In this document: one piece after another, positions 1 to 7,322 of the stretch
How positions within the stretch are numbered: the first letter of the stretch is position 1
How the letters are laid out: each line of letters opens with the position of its first letter
Assembly (NCBI GenBank): GCA_963740835.1
Contig: CAVUFH010000003.1
Span: forward strand, 1,178,001-1,242,000
Source of the DNA: CAVUFH01 sp963740835
Lineage (GTDB): Bacteria > Actinomycetota > Acidimicrobiia > IMCC26256 > PALSA-610
Length of the DNA stretch: 64,000 nucleotides
Direction of reading: 5' to 3'
The notes under the pieces: model-generated
The model's database searches: none
What the model was told of the DNA's origin: nothing
What the model saw: the letters and a program-made list of their open reading frames with translations, nothing else
Translations under genes and position numbers: made by a program

Positions 1-721
1 TGGCGCAATTCATCCCGATGACGTCGGGCCGCATCGCTTCGAGCGCAGTGACCGCCGCGCCGATCTCGGTGCCGACGAGCATGCGGCCGGTGGTCTCGAC
101 GGTCACCTGCACCATGATCGGCACGAGGGTGCCGGCCGCGGCCATCGCCCGGCGAGCGCCGTTGATCGCGGCCTTGGCCTGCAACAGGTCGTAGACCGTC
201 TCGATGAGCAGGACGTCGACGCCGCCCGCGAGCAGGCCGACGACCTGCGCTTCGTAGTCGTCCCGGAGGACCTCGTAGCGGATGTGGCCGAGCGAAGGGA
301 GCTTGGTGCCGGGCCCGATCGACCCGATCACGTACCGGGGCTGGGCGGGGGTGGAGCAGTCGGCCGCGACCTGCTTGGCAATCTCTGCGGCACGGCGGTT
401 GATCTCGAAGGTCGAGTCCGCGATCTGGTACTCGTTCAGCACGAGCGGGAAGGCGCCGAACGTCGCGGTCTCGACCGCGTCCACGCCCGATTCGAAGTAC
501 TCCGCGTGCATCTGTGCGATGAGGTCGGGGCGGGTGAGCACCAGGTTCTCGTTGCAACCCTCGAGCGCATGCCCGCCGAAGTCGTCGGGGCCGAGATCCT
601 GGCCCTGCATCCAGGTCCCGAACGCACCGTCGAAGACGAGGACGCGCTCGCGCAGCGCCTCGAGGAACGCTGACTGCGCGCCACTACCGATCGGCGCCGC
701 CGCGCCTCGAGGGTCGACCAT
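1..721 (-). CDS. metH: Methionine synthase, homocysteine-binding domain (5' part)
   Basis: The reading frame starts at ATG 721 and runs off the left edge, so only about 240 N-terminal residues are visible. They match the homocysteine S-methyltransferase barrel that opens cobalamin-dependent methionine synthase: an early LVFDGAFGTWMQ segment, GCNENLVLTRPDLI, FGAFPLVLNEY, a GSIGPGTKLPSLG motif and, near the edge, VETTGRMLVGTE and GMNCA. The domain transfers a methyl group to homocysteine; GxNC carries the first zinc-ligand cysteine of this family, and the later CC pair would lie outside the window. MetH versus a stand-alone homocysteine methyltransferase cannot be settled here; the motif style favours MetH. 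The gene is divergent from pepA, with 54 bp between start codons. Confidence 0.85.
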   Translation of the reverse strand, partial: MVDPRGAAAPIGSGAQSAFLEALRERVLVFDGAFGTWMQGQDLGPDDFGGHALEGCNENLVLTRPDLIAQMHAEYFESGVDAVETATFGAFPLVLNEYQIADSTFEINRRAAEIAKQVAADCSTPAQPRYVIGSIGPGTKLPSLGHIRYEVLRDDYEAQVVGLLAGGVDVLLIETVYDLLQAKAAINGARRAMAAAGTLVPIMVQVTVETTGRMLVGTEIGAAVTALEAMRPDVIGMNCA

Positions 722-775
722 CGAGACAGGCTACGTGGTGAGGGCGGGGCACCGGAATCCGTAAACTCCCGCGCC

Positions 776-2320
776 GTGCCACTCACGCCTGCAACGCTGA
801 CCCCCAAACCCCTCGCGATCGAGTCCAGCGCCACCACCGCCGAGAAGGTGCGCGCCGATCTCCTCGCGGTACCGGTCTTCGCCGATCGGCGCCTGGGTGC
901 CGGCGCCGAGGTCGTCGCCGCCGCACTCGGCGGTGACCTCTCGGAGTTCATGGAGGAAGCCGACTTCAATGGCAAGCGGGGCGAGACGCTGGCCGTGCCG
1001 ACCCAGGGCAAGCTCGGCGCCAAGGCGGTCATCCTCGTCGGTGTCGGCGACCAGGATGCCTTCGACCTCGACGCGATCCGTCGCGCCGGCGCCGCGCTCG
1101 CGAAGCGAGGCGCGAAGGTCGCACGAGTCGCGACCACGATGCTCGAAGCCGCGCCCGAGTCCCTCGACGTCGGTGCCGCGGCGCAAGCGCTGGCCGAAGG
1201 CGTCCACCTCGGCTCGTACCAGTTCCTCAAGTACAAAGGCGACGCGCCAGCATCCAAGCTGACGCGCGTCGTCGTGCTCGGCCGGGCCAACGCCAAGGTG
1301 AAGGCGGGCCTCGCACGCGGCTCGCGGGTCGCCGCGGCTGTGCGATGGGCACGCGACCTCGTCAACGAGCCGGCCGGCGCGAAGTCCCCCGAGGAGGTAG
1401 CGAACCTCGCCAAGGAAGTCGCGCGGCGCTCGGGGTTGAAGGTCAAGGTCCTCGCCGGGGAGCAGCTCGCGCGCGAGCGCATGGGCGGCGTGATCGGTGT
1501 CGGCCAGGGATCAGAACGGCTGCCGCGTTTCGTGCGCCTCGAGTACGCACCCGCTGGGGCGAAGCAGACGGTCGCGTTCGTCGGCAAGGGCGTTGTGTTC
1601 GATTCGGGGGGTCTCTCGATCAAGACCGCGTCGGGCATGGAGACGATGAAGACCGACATGTCGGGCGGCGCGGCGGTCATCGCGGCGATGTCGGCGCTGA
1701 AGGACCTCGGCGTGAAGGCGCGCGTCATCGGCTACGTCCCCCTCGTGGAGAACATGCCGAGCGGCACGGCGATTCGTCCGGGCGACGTTCTCGAGATGCG
1801 GAACGGCAAGACCGTCGAGGTGCTGAACACGGATGCCGAGGGCCGCTTGATCCTCGCCGACGCGCTGTCGTATGCGGTCGACGAGAAGCCGGACGCGATC
1901 GTCGACCTCGCGACGCTCACCGGCGCGTGCGTGGTCGCGCTCGGTGACAAGGTCGCGGGCCTCATGGGCAGTGACGATGAGTGGGTCGAGCAGGTCGACG
2001 ACGCGGCCGGGCGCGCGAACGAGTCGGTGTGGCACCTGCCGCTGCCGCAGGAGTACCGGAAGTCGCTGGAGTCCGAAGTCGCAGATGTGCGCAACATCGG
2101 CACCGGTGGTTACGGCGGCGCGCTGACGGCCGGCCTGTTCCTCAAGGAGTTCGTGTCGGACGTCCCGTGGGCGCACCTCGACATCGCGGGCCCGGCGCGG
2201 GCGAGCGGCGACGACGGCTACATCGTCAAAGGTGGCACCGGGTTCGGCGTGCGCACGCTCATCGAGCTCGCGGACTCGTTCTCGAAGCCGAACCGGAAGC
2301 CGGCCACGCCGTCGAAGTAG
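776..2320 (+). CDS. pepA: Leucyl aminopeptidase (M17 family)
   Basis: Cytosolic dinuclear-metal aminopeptidase of 514 residues, the usual family length, which removes N-terminal residues from peptides. The C-terminal catalytic half carries GKGVVFDSGGLSIK, the metal-binding MKTDMSGGAA segment and the M17 signature NTDAEGRLILADAL; the N-terminal third is the less conserved macrodomain-like region. Start: GTG at 776, preceded by TAAACT at 762-767, a -10-like hexamer that would give a leaderless mRNA. The stop codon lies inside a 22-bp tandem duplication (2300-2343). It is transcribed away from the metH-like gene and toward a DUF6325-like gene. Confidence 0.93.
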   Translation: MPLTPATLTPKPLAIESSATTAEKVRADLLAVPVFADRRLGAGAEVVAAALGGDLSEFMEEADFNGKRGETLAVPTQGKLGAKAVILVGVGDQDAFDLDAIRRAGAALAKRGAKVARVATTMLEAAPESLDVGAAAQALAEGVHLGSYQFLKYKGDAPASKLTRVVVLGRANAKVKAGLARGSRVAAAVRWARDLVNEPAGAKSPEEVANLAKEVARRSGLKVKVLAGEQLARERMGGVIGVGQGSERLPRFVRLEYAPAGAKQTVAFVGKGVVFDSGGLSIKTASGMETMKTDMSGGAAVIAAMSALKDLGVKARVIGYVPLVENMPSGTAIRPGDVLEMRNGKTVEVLNTDAEGRLILADALSYAVDEKPDAIVDLATLTGACVVALGDKVAGLMGSDDEWVEQVDDAAGRANESVWHLPLPQEYRKSLESEVADVRNIGTGGYGGALTAGLFLKEFVSDVPWAHLDIAGPARASGDDGYIVKGGTGFGVRTLIELADSFSKPNRKPATPSK

Positions 2321-2343
2321 TCCGGCCACGCCGTCGAAGTCGT
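2300..2343. repeat. 22-bp tandem duplication across the pepA stop codon
   Basis: Two adjacent 22-bp units, 2300-2321 and 2322-2343, differ at one position. The first unit encodes the last residues of PepA (ATPSK) and its TAG at 2318-2320; in the second unit that TAG reads TCG. This is one of several short tandem duplications at gene ends in this window. Confidence 0.85.
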
Positions 2344-2415
2344 AACGCGTCAGCAGTCGAAGCCGGCGCGCACAGCTTCGCCCGTGAGGTACCGCGCGAC
2401 CGAAGAGGAGACCGA

Positions 2416-2856
2416 ATGCCCGCTGCGCCACTGGAGCTCGTGATGATCGGGTTCCCCGGCCGGCCGTTCAGCGCTGACATCATCCCCACGCTGGAGCGAC
2501 TCGTCGATCGCGGCGCGGTGCGCGTCGTCGACTTCGTCCTCGTCAGCAAGTCCGCTTCCGGCGTACCGATGGTCGTGGAGGTCGAACGCGCGACTCGCGA
2601 GCTCGAGCCGCTGCGCGACATCGTCGGCGACGTCGAGGCGCTGATCGCCGAGGAGGACATCGCGGCCCTTACTGCGCCGCTCGGGGTCGGCGACTCGGCT
2701 GCGATCTTCCTGCTCGAACCGGCGTGGGCACACGATCTGGCCGCCGCGGTCGAGTCGGCGGGCGGCACCATGTTCGCCAGCATCCGCATTCCGGCCGAAG
2801 TCGTCGACGAGGTCGCGGCCGACAAGCAGCAGGAGCGCGACACGCCATCGGTGTAG
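2416..2856 (+). CDS. DUF6325-like protein
   Basis: A 146-residue protein beginning LELVMIGFPGRPFSADIIPT and continuing with VDFVLVSKSASGVPMVVEVE, an acidic middle (EALIAEEDIAAL) and AIFLLEPAWAHDLAAAVESAGG near the C-terminus. This resembles a small actinobacterial family often labelled DUF6325 that looks like a bacterial 'membrane-damage response' or gas-vesicle-associated fold; its biochemical role is unknown to me. There are no membrane segments or signal peptide. Start: ATG 2416 with GAAGAGGAG just upstream as ribosome-binding site. The much longer in-frame upstream extension overlaps pepA and was not used. Confidence 0.7.
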   Translation: MPAAPLELVMIGFPGRPFSADIIPTLERLVDRGAVRVVDFVLVSKSASGVPMVVEVERATRELEPLRDIVGDVEALIAEEDIAALTAPLGVGDSAAIFLLEPAWAHDLAAAVESAGGTMFASIRIPAEVVDEVAADKQQERDTPSV

Positions 2857-2944
2857 TTCAGTGGTTCGCGTCAGTCCGCGAGCATGGAATCGTGGACTCC
2901 AGCCTCGTGCTCGGCCTCGAGATGAACGTGGCGATGATGCAGCA

Positions 2945-3766
2945 ATGACGGCTGCGGGCCCGCCCGACGCGGGGACGTACACCCACGGCCACGCCGACAG
3001 CGTGCTGCGTTCGCACCGCTGGCGGACCGTCGAAAATTCGGCCGCCTACCTCGTGTCACGGCTCGTCCCGGGGCAGGCGGTGCTCGATGTCGGGTGCGGG
3101 CCGGGCACGATCACGATCGACATCGCGCGGCGCGTCGCGCCGGCCGCGGTGCTCGGCATCGACTCTTCTGCGGAGGTGGTTGCGGAAGCGGCGGCGGCCG
3201 CGGACGAGGCGGGTGTTCGCAACGTGACGTTCGCGACCGGCGACGTGTACGCGCTCGACCACGCCGACGCGTCCTTCGACGTCGTGCACGCGCACCAGGT
3301 GCTGCAGCATCTCGCGCGGCCGGTGGTGGCGCTCCGCGAGATGTGGCGCGTCTGCCAGCCGGCCGGCGTCGTTGCCGCGCGCGACAGCATCTACCGCAGC
3401 TTCACGTGGTACCCGCGCAGCGATCGACTCGATCGCTGGCTCGAGCTCTACTCCGCGGTCGCCGAGGCGAACGGCGGAGAGCCGGATGCGGGGAGTCACC
3501 TGCGTGCGTGGGCGCTCGAAGCCGGCTTCGGATCGGTGCAGACCTCGGCCTCCGCGTGGAGCTACGCCGAAGCGACCGAGCGGCAGTGGTGGGGCGACCT
3601 GTGGGCGGAACGCGTCACTGCGACCGCGCTCGCGCAGCGCGCGCAGGAGTTGGGTCTCGCCGACGCCGGTACCCTCGCCGATCTCGCCGAAGGGTGGCGC
3701 GGCTGGGCCGCCGCCCCGAACGGCTGGTTCGCGGTGCTCCACGGCGAGATCCTCGCGACACCCTGA
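2945..3766 (+). CDS. Class I SAM-dependent methyltransferase
   Basis: A 273-residue protein with a complete Rossmann methyltransferase core: motif I VLDVGCGPGTITIDIA, an acidic residue closing strand 2 (LGIDSSAEV), TGDVYAL in motif II and HQVLQHLARP followed by REMWRVCQPAGVVAARD. The opening (YTHGHADSVLRSHRWRTVENSAAYL) resembles UbiE/arsenite-type methyltransferases, but no cysteine triad typical of ArsM is seen, so the substrate is unknown. Start: ATG 2945; an in-frame GTG at 2861 would add 28 residues lacking a conserved look. It converges on the DUF7144 gene, with a short hairpin in the gap. Confidence 0.8.
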   Translation: MTAAGPPDAGTYTHGHADSVLRSHRWRTVENSAAYLVSRLVPGQAVLDVGCGPGTITIDIARRVAPAAVLGIDSSAEVVAEAAAAADEAGVRNVTFATGDVYALDHADASFDVVHAHQVLQHLARPVVALREMWRVCQPAGVVAARDSIYRSFTWYPRSDRLDRWLELYSAVAEANGGEPDAGSHLRAWALEAGFGSVQTSASAWSYAEATERQWWGDLWAERVTATALAQRAQELGLADAGTLADLAEGWRGWAAAPNGWFAVLHGEILATP

Positions 3767-3768
3767 CC

Positions 3769-3789
3769 CGTCGCGTTCACATCGCGACG
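3769..3789. terminator. Possible hairpin terminator between convergent genes
   Basis: A perfect 7-bp inverted repeat, CGTCGCG (3769-3775) and CGCGACG (3783-3789), with a 7-nt loop, starts two bases after the methyltransferase stop. No T tract follows, so its termination activity is uncertain; convergent placement supports the call. Confidence 0.35.
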
Positions 3790-3836
3790 CGGTTGCGACA
3801 GCAAGTGGTGCCGTTGTTCACCAGCGTCGGCCGCGG

Positions 3837-4232
3837 TCAGCCGAATTCGTCGGCGTTCTCGATCAGTCCCCAGATGATCAGGATGTCGACGCCCAAGATG
3901 ATCAGGGCCCAGATCGGATACACGAAGATGACGAACACGGTCATCGCCGCGGTGATCGCCGCCCAGGTGACGCCGAGCACGAGGCCGGTCGGGTGGCGCG
4001 TGAGGATCAGACCGCCGATGACGATCTGGACCACGCCGAGCACGAGCCAGATCCAGCCCCACACCGAGATGTCGATGTCGAAGAGGACCTTGGCGACCGC
4101 TTCGGTTCGGTCGTCCTTGGCGATCGCGGCGATGCCGCCGACCGCGTTGTAGACGCCGACCACGAGCGCGATCACACCGACGAACGTGACGAAGCCGCTC
4201 CGGCGGACTTCGACGACTTCAACGTCTTGCAC
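3837..4232 (-). CDS. DUF7144-family membrane protein
   Basis: A 131-residue protein with four hydrophobic segments: GFVTFVGVIALVVGVYNAVG, SVWGWIWLVLGVVQIVIGGL, GLVLGVTWAAITAAMTVFVI and YPIWALIILGVDILIIWGL. The layout and the closing 'LIIWGLI' fit the actinobacterial DUF7144 family of small four-helix membrane proteins of unknown function. Start: GTG at 4232 with a GGGGGA ribosome-binding site. It is divergent from the nonapeptide-repeat gene; the 120-bp shared upstream region holds two inverted repeats. Confidence 0.8.
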   Translation of the reverse strand: MQDVEVVEVRRSGFVTFVGVIALVVGVYNAVGGIAAIAKDDRTEAVAKVLFDIDISVWGWIWLVLGVVQIVIGGLILTRHPTGLVLGVTWAAITAAMTVFVIFVYPIWALIILGVDILIIWGLIENADEFG

Positions 4233-4260
4233 GGTTTCCCCCTAGTTCCGGGCCCGGGCG

Positions 4261-4316
4261 CCGTCGCGAAAACGACGGTCACGGCCGCCGCAAACTGTAC
4301 GTACCGATTGCGGCGG
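4261..4316. promoter_or_regulatory. Inverted repeats in a divergent promoter region
   Basis: Two inverted repeats lie between the divergent DUF7144 and nonapeptide-repeat genes. The first is CCGTCG (4261-4266) with CGACGG (4273-4278). The second is a perfect 9-bp pair, CCGCCGCAA (4285-4293) and TTGCGGCGG (4308-4316), separated by 14 nt that contain the palindrome GTACGTAC. The second has the shape of a dimeric repressor operator; no regulator can be assigned. Confidence 0.45.
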
Positions 4317-4354
4317 AAAGGCGGAAATGCCACCGCCCTGCCTATCGTGTGCGC

Positions 4355-5203
4355 GTGCAGTCCCGCGAAGAGCGACCGCCGCTGGTGGCGGTCCCGTCGG
4401 AAGCCCCGTCGGAAGCCCCGTCGGTCGTCCCATCGGAAGTCGACGCGACCGCGGTGCCCGATGTGCCGGCCGCGTCGGACGCCTTCGGCGCCGCGAGCCG
4501 GCTCGCCCGCTCGATGATGGAGCTCGTGGTCGGCACGCCGCGGATCGGTACGGCCGAACGCGTCGTCTCCGCGGGTACGTCGATCGTCGAGTTCGTCGGC
4601 GCGCCCATGCGTCGCTTCGTCGAACCTGCGCTCGACAACCGCGCGGAAGCAGCACAGGAGGCCATGGAGTCGCTGCTCGACCTGACGCGCGTCGTCGTGC
4701 AGGAAGCCGTGGTGATCGTCGATCTCAACGCGGTGCTCGACCGCATCGACCTGAACGCACTGCTCGCCCGTATCGATCTCAACGAACTCCTCAAGCGGGT
4801 CGACATCAACGACATGCTCGGTCGGCTCGACATCGACGAGCTCATGCGTCGCGTCGACATCGGCGACATCCTGAATCGCGTTGACATCAACGAGTTGATG
4901 GCGCGCGTCGACGTCACGGAACTGGTCGGCCGCGTCGACGTGGAAGCGATCCTCGACCGGGTCGACATCAACGAGATCGTCGACAAGATCGACATCGACG
5001 GGATCGTCGAGCGCACGGAGATCGGATCGCTCGTGGTGCGGTCGACCAGCGGCATGGCCACCGAAGCACTCGATGCGGTCCGCAGCGGCGCCGTCGGCGT
5101 CGACGGGACGATCACGCGCGTGGTCGACCGGGTGCTGCGGCGGAAGGATCGCCCGCCCCGCCCGCTCGGCCCGAGCCAGCTCGCACCCGACGCTCCTGCA
5201 TGA
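4355..5203 (+). CDS. Nonapeptide-repeat protein, partner of RDD protein
   Basis: About 282 residues. The N-terminus has a PSEAPSEAPS-type low-complexity stretch encoded by 12-nt repeats, then a helical region with FGAASRLARSMMELVVGTPR and MRRFVEPALDNRAE. Twelve consecutive 9-residue units follow, of pattern D-[ILV]-x-x-[ILM]-[LMV]-x-[RK]-hydrophobic, such as DINELMARV. The tail contains TSGMATEALDAVRSGAVGVD and a basic VLRRKDRPPRP end. From memory, similar repeats precede an RDD domain within one polypeptide in other actinobacteria; here the RDD protein is a separate gene overlapping by ATGA. Start GTG 4355 was chosen because TATCGT (4343-4348) lies 6 nt upstream, suggesting a leaderless mRNA; GTG 4349 is the alternative. 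Function is unknown, perhaps a membrane-proximal scaffold. Confidence 0.7.
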   Translation: MQSREERPPLVAVPSEAPSEAPSVVPSEVDATAVPDVPAASDAFGAASRLARSMMELVVGTPRIGTAERVVSAGTSIVEFVGAPMRRFVEPALDNRAEAAQEAMESLLDLTRVVVQEAVVIVDLNAVLDRIDLNALLARIDLNELLKRVDINDMLGRLDIDELMRRVDIGDILNRVDINELMARVDVTELVGRVDVEAILDRVDINEIVDKIDIDGIVERTEIGSLVVRSTSGMATEALDAVRSGAVGVDGTITRVVDRVLRRKDRPPRPLGPSQLAPDAPA

Positions 5204-5700
5204 GCACGAGCGCGCCGCCCGTCGGGAGTCTGCAGGGCCACTATGCCGGGGTCGCGTCGCGCACCTCGGCGTACGTCATCGACGTCGGGCTCATCGTCGG
5301 CCTGTACGCGATCACGGTCGGGGCACTGCGTTTCCTCGCGAACCTCGCGTTCGGCAAGGAACTGCTGAACGAAGGCTCGATGGTGTGGACCATCGCCTTC
5401 GGCGTGTGGTCCTTCTTCTACCTGTTCTATTGCTGGGGTGCGGGTGGGAAGACTCCTGGGGCTGCACTCCTCGGAATTCGTGTCGTCCGCCGGGACGGGA
5501 CCCACCTCGGGTTCGGCCGCGCGTTCATACGTACGGTCGTCTTCCCGTTCTCATTCTTGTTCTTCGGCCTCGGGTTGGTCGGTGTCGTCATCGGACGGGA
5601 GCACCGCGCGCTCCACGACGTTGCCGCCGGTAGCACGGTTGTCTACGACTGGGACGCGCGTGCCGCGCGCCTCCGATTCTTGGCGAAACGCACCGCCTGA
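5200..5700 (+). CDS. RDD-family membrane protein
   Basis: A 166-residue membrane protein. The RDD domain begins at GVASRTSAYVIDVGLIVGLYA (Arg and Asp in the first helix), continues with VWTIAFGVWSFFYLFYC and WGAGGKTPGAALLGIRVVRRDG, a conserved turn of the family, then VFPFSFLFFGLGLVGVVIGREHRALHDVAAGSTVVYDW. Some RDD proteins have been linked to ion transport, but most are uncharacterised. Its ATG overlaps the stop of the nonapeptide-repeat gene by four bases, implying translational coupling and a joint role. Confidence 0.85.
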   Translation: MSTSAPPVGSLQGHYAGVASRTSAYVIDVGLIVGLYAITVGALRFLANLAFGKELLNEGSMVWTIAFGVWSFFYLFYCWGAGGKTPGAALLGIRVVRRDGTHLGFGRAFIRTVVFPFSFLFFGLGLVGVVIGREHRALHDVAAGSTVVYDWDARAARLRFLAKRTA

Positions 5701-5703
5701 ACC

Positions 5704-6594
5704 TCAGTCGTCTCGCGCACAGCGGAAGCCGAGGTTCCCGGTGCTGCTGTCGGGACCGTTCGCGCTGCGCGCGCCCACGCGGTAGCGGCGGCAGTACGAC
5801 GCGTGACACAGGTAGGACCCGCCACGCATCACCCGGTTCGTGCCTTCCGCCGGACCGGTCGGGTTCTCGGAAGGCGACACCCGGTAGTAACCGGGGTCGA
5901 ACCAGTCGGCGCACCACTCCCAGACGTTTCCCGTCATGTTGTACAACCCGTAGTCGTTGGGCGCGAAGGCGGTGACGGGCGAGGTTCCGAGGTAGCCGTC
6001 CGCGAGTGTGTTCTCGCCGGGAAACTTGCCCTGCCACACGTTCATGCGGTGCTCGCCGTCCGGCTCGAGGTCGTTCCCCCACGGGAACAGCTTCTCGACC
6101 AGCCCGCCGCGCGCCGCGAATTCCCACTCGGCCTCGGTCGGGAGGCGGGTACCGGCCCAGGCCGCGTATGCGGTCGCGTCCGACCACGACACATGGATCA
6201 CCGGGTGGTCGGCGCGCTCGAAGATGTCCGACTGCGTTCCTTCAGGTGTCCGCCACGTCGCGCCGTACACCTGACGCCACCACGGTGTTTGTGCGACCAC
6301 GCGCGTGTCCTCGAAGTCGTCCGGCAACAGCCCCGCGAACACGAACGACCATTCGTAGCGTTCGGCGTCGGTGACGTGTCCGGTCGCGTCCACGAAGGCC
6401 GCGAACTCGGTGTTGGTCACGGTCGTCGCCGCGATCCAGAACGGCTCGACGGCCACCTGGTGGACCGGTGCTTCGCCGTCACCCGGGTACGACCAGGGAC
6501 CGTCAGTACCCATGCGGAAGCCGCCGCCATCGAGGCGAATCATGCGAAGGTTGGGGACCGCCCCTTCCGGGTGGAGCTCGGATCCGCTGGTCAT
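5704..6594 (-). CDS. Formylglycine-generating enzyme
   Basis: A 296-residue FGE/SUMF1-family protein, which oxidises a cysteine (or serine context) of client sulfatases to formylglycine. Family features run end to end: MIRLDGGGFRMGTD, FWIAATTVTNTEFAAFVDATG, HPVIHVSWSDATAYAAWAG, RLPTEAEWEFAARGG, NDYGLYNMTGNVWEWCADW and RVMRGGSYLCH. Two cysteines five residues apart near the C-terminus (about 263 and 268, in SYLCHASYC) match the copper-binding catalytic pair of true FGEs rather than cysteine-less relatives such as EgtB or paralogs. No signal peptide is seen, so it is probably cytosolic. No sulfatase gene occurs in this window, so the client must lie elsewhere. Confidence 0.88.
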   Translation of the reverse strand: MTSGSELHPEGAVPNLRMIRLDGGGFRMGTDGPWSYPGDGEAPVHQVAVEPFWIAATTVTNTEFAAFVDATGHVTDAERYEWSFVFAGLLPDDFEDTRVVAQTPWWRQVYGATWRTPEGTQSDIFERADHPVIHVSWSDATAYAAWAGTRLPTEAEWEFAARGGLVEKLFPWGNDLEPDGEHRMNVWQGKFPGENTLADGYLGTSPVTAFAPNDYGLYNMTGNVWEWCADWFDPGYYRVSPSENPTGPAEGTNRVMRGGSYLCHASYCRRYRVGARSANGPDSSTGNLGFRCARDD

Positions 6595-6620
6595 TCGCTG
6601 CTCATTGGAGTGTTCACCTC

Positions 6621-7295
6621 ATGGCTGACGTCGCCGGACAGATTGTCGCGTTCGCGGTCGGGATCGCGATCAGTCCGATACCGATCATCGCCGTCATCTT
6701 GATGCTGTTCTCGGCGCGCGCCCGCATCAACGGTCCGGCCTTCCTCCTCGGATGGGTCGTCGGCATCACCACGGTGATGGTCGTGGTGCTCCTCGTTGCC
6801 GATGCGGGCGATCTTCACACCGACAGCGATGCGCAGAACGCGTCCTCGTGGCTCAAGCTGGTTCTCGGCCTCCTGCTCGTGGTGCTCGGGATCCGGCAGC
6901 TGCGCAAGCGGCCGGGGTCGGGCGAAGAAGCGCCGATGCCCAAGTGGATGAGCGCGATCGACTCGTTCACGCCGCTGAAGGCGCTCGGCGCGGGCTTCGT
7001 GCTCTCCGCGCTCAACCCGAAGAACCTCGTCCTGACCATCGGGAGCGCGACGACGCTCGCGCAAGCCGGTCTCTCGGGGAAGAAGGACGCGGTCGTCGTG
7101 GTGTTCTTCGTGGCGGTGTCCAGCCTTACGATCGGCGGTGCGGTGCTCTTCTACCTGGTGGGCGGCGAGAGGGCCAAGACGCTGCTCGAAGGTTGGAAGG
7201 TCTGGCTCGCGCAGAACAACGCGGTCGTCATGTGCGTGCTGCTCATCGTCATCGGCGTTGCGCTCGCAGGGAAGGGCTTCGACGCGTTCGACTGA
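6621..7295 (+). CDS. GAP-family membrane protein (Sap-like)
   Basis: A 224-residue polytopic membrane protein with about six hydrophobic segments: QIVAFAVGIAISPIPIIAVI, NGPAFLLGWVVGITTVMVVV, WLKLVLGLLLVVLGIRQL, and three more after the loop. Typical family motifs are SPIPIIAVILMLFS, RINGPAFLLGW and FVLSALNPKNLVLTIGSA. The family includes the mycobacterial sulfolipid-addressing protein Sap and is thought to help lipid or glycopeptidolipid export; the substrate here is not inferable. Start: ATG 6621, matching the conserved N-terminus. Confidence 0.8.
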   Translation: MADVAGQIVAFAVGIAISPIPIIAVILMLFSARARINGPAFLLGWVVGITTVMVVVLLVADAGDLHTDSDAQNASSWLKLVLGLLLVVLGIRQLRKRPGSGEEAPMPKWMSAIDSFTPLKALGAGFVLSALNPKNLVLTIGSATTLAQAGLSGKKDAVVVVFFVAVSSLTIGGAVLFYLVGGERAKTLLEGWKVWLAQNNAVVMCVLLIVIGVALAGKGFDAFD

Positions 7296-7322
7296 CGCGT
7301 CGTGCTCGTTCCTGCGAATCGG

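Noticed and set aside
4391..4438. 12-nt repeats as a regulatory array
   Set aside because: They are in-frame codons for a PSEAPSEAPS low-complexity segment and need no other explanation.
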